Assembly (NCBI GenBank): GCA_944324345.1
Contig: CALUVT010000002.1
Span: forward strand, 124,001-188,000
DNA: 64,000 nucleotides
DNA from: Candidatus Gastranaerophilales bacterium
Lineage (GTDB): Bacteria > Cyanobacteriota > Vampirovibrionia > Gastranaerophilales > Gastranaerophilaceae
Reading direction: 5' to 3'
The notes under the pieces are model-generated. The model saw only the letters and a program-made list of their open reading frames with translations, ran no database searches and was not told the origin of the DNA. Of this stretch, positions 63,128 to 64,000 are shown one piece after another. Within the stretch, counting starts at the first letter, position 1. The number at the start of each line of letters is the position of its first letter. The translations under genes were made by a program, and so were the position numbers.

Positions 63128-64000
63128 ATGTCTATAGATAATGCATTGGTTATGATTTTGGCAGGTGGTGAAGGAAAGAGGTTGTATCCTTTAACTAAAG
63201 ATCGTGCAAAGCCCGCTGTGCCTTTTGGTGGTAGATATAGGATTATTGATTTTGTTTTAAATAATTTCATAAATTCAGGTTTCTTTAAAATAAAAGTTTT
63301 AACTCAATACAAATCAGATTCTCTAAATAAGCACATAACAAGAGGTTGGGCATTATCCCCTTTTTTAAATCAGTATGTTGATCTTGCTCCAGCTCAAATG
63401 AGAACTGGTTCAGATTGGTATTTGGGAACTGCTGATGCTATTTATCAAAATATTTTTCATATTACCGATGAAAATCCTGATTATGTCTGTATATTTGGAG
63501 GCGACCATATTTATAAGATGGATGTTTCTCAAATGTTGGATTTTCACAAAGAAAAGAATGCGGATTTGTCTATTTCTGCAATTCCTATTCCTATAGAAGA
63601 AGCTCATGAATTTGGAATTATTGAGGTGGATGACGATTGGAAATTGATTAATTTTGTTGAAAAACCAAAAGAAAAACCAAAATCAATTCCTGGGAATCCT
63701 AATATGTGTCTTGCATCTATGGGAAATTATATATTCAATAAGGATGTACTTCTTGATGCTTTGTACAGAGATGAACAGATTAAAGAATCAAGTCATGATT
63801 TTGGTAAAAATGTTATTCCTATGCTTTTGAGTGAAGGTAAAAGAATATATATTTATAATTTTAATGATAATTCTTTCCCGGGAATGACGGATACTGAACG
63901 TGGATACTGGAGAGATGTCGGGAGTATTGATGCTTACTGGCAGGCAAACATGGATTTGTTGGCTTACGATCCGGAATTAAATATGTATTCTCAAGATTGG
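63128..64000 (+). CDS. glgC: Glucose-1-phosphate adenylyltransferase, partial
   Basis: 291 residues visible; it continues past the right edge. AAAGGAG precedes the ATG at 63128. Signatures are [54 protein letters not shown] and [12 protein letters not shown]. It makes ADP-glucose for glycogen, allosterically controlled in most bacteria. It suggests carbon storage. Confidence 0.96.
   Translation, partial: MSIDNALVMILAGGEGKRLYPLTKDRAKPAVPFGGRYRIIDFVLNNFINSGFFKIKVLTQYKSDSLNKHITRGWALSPFLNQYVDLAPAQMRTGSDWYLGTADAIYQNIFHITDENPDYVCIFGGDHIYKMDVSQMLDFHKEKNADLSISAIPIPIEEAHEFGIIEVDDDWKLINFVEKPKEKPKSIPGNPNMCLASMGNYIFNKDVLLDALYRDEQIKESSHDFGKNVIPMLLSEGKRIYIYNFNDNSFPGMTDTERGYWRDVGSIDAYWQANMDLLAYDPELNMYSQDW

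Overview
The window is AT-rich bacterial chromosome with dense genes, short intergenic gaps and both strands in use. Several features point to a non-photosynthetic relative of Cyanobacteria (Melainabacteria/Vampirovibrionia, probably gut Gastranaerophilales); this placement is inference. The ATP synthase locus runs a-c-b'-b-delta-alpha-gamma with two b-type subunits and no beta or epsilon, which is the cyanobacterial arrangement. The OmpR-type regulator at 22285-23034 looks like cyanobacterial RpaB. kdsB, an AsmA-like protein and a DUF374 acyltransferase indicate a diderm envelope with lipopolysaccharide. No photosynthesis gene is visible.

Layout. 1-3556: a glycosyltransferase fragment, a small glycine-zipper protein, and a tightly overlapping minus-strand set (DUF374 acyltransferase, nitrilase-like amidase, PBP4-type D-Ala-D-Ala carboxypeptidase). 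3674-10351: tig-clpP-clpX proteostasis cluster, then polA and a small exported protein. 10348-18256: tlyA-tatD, a GatD-like amidotransferase with a GtrA protein, a calpain-like protein, proS, recR-ybaB, a matrixin-like metalloprotease and an orphan. 18362-23034: accD-accA-prmA-kdsB, a small XRE regulator and the RpaB-like regulator. 23141-26636: tRNA-His followed by a duplicated non-coding unit, then ogt, dedA, a HAD hydrolase, a TPR protein and an intergenic region holding a small ORF. 26637-33429: rplU-rpmA and the divergent murF-mraY-murD-ftsW-murG cluster. 33513-39221: Met/Tyr-rich and TPR proteins, two sugar ABC permeases, a prepilin gene with a G10 tract, and a universal stress protein. 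39361-47882: sigma factor, gcvPB, an activase-like protein, a membrane protein, miaA and a giant AsmA-like protein. 47925-55064: a second activase-like protein, rsmE, cca and two paralogous membrane proteins of unknown function. 55076-64000: ATP synthase operon, birA, a PurN-like protein with an altered active site, a LysM protein with an internal duplication, and the start of glgC.

How the parts fit. Most of the window is housekeeping: protein folding and turnover, fatty-acid initiation, peptidoglycan precursor synthesis, translation and energy coupling. The less ordinary material is (i) a prepilin whose start codon and pilin body are separated by a G10 tract that puts them out of frame, suggesting phase variation; (ii) a recurring TATAAT-N6-ATG arrangement suggesting several leaderless mRNAs; (iii) a copy of the tRNA-His 3' end and a duplicated 140-bp unit downstream of the tRNA; (iv) an RpaB-like regulator plus one perfect and one near-perfect match to the published RpaB target (HLR1) upstream of a paralogous membrane-protein pair and of glgC; (v) several lineage-type proteins of unknown function. 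All calls come from reading the sequence; no database search was run.
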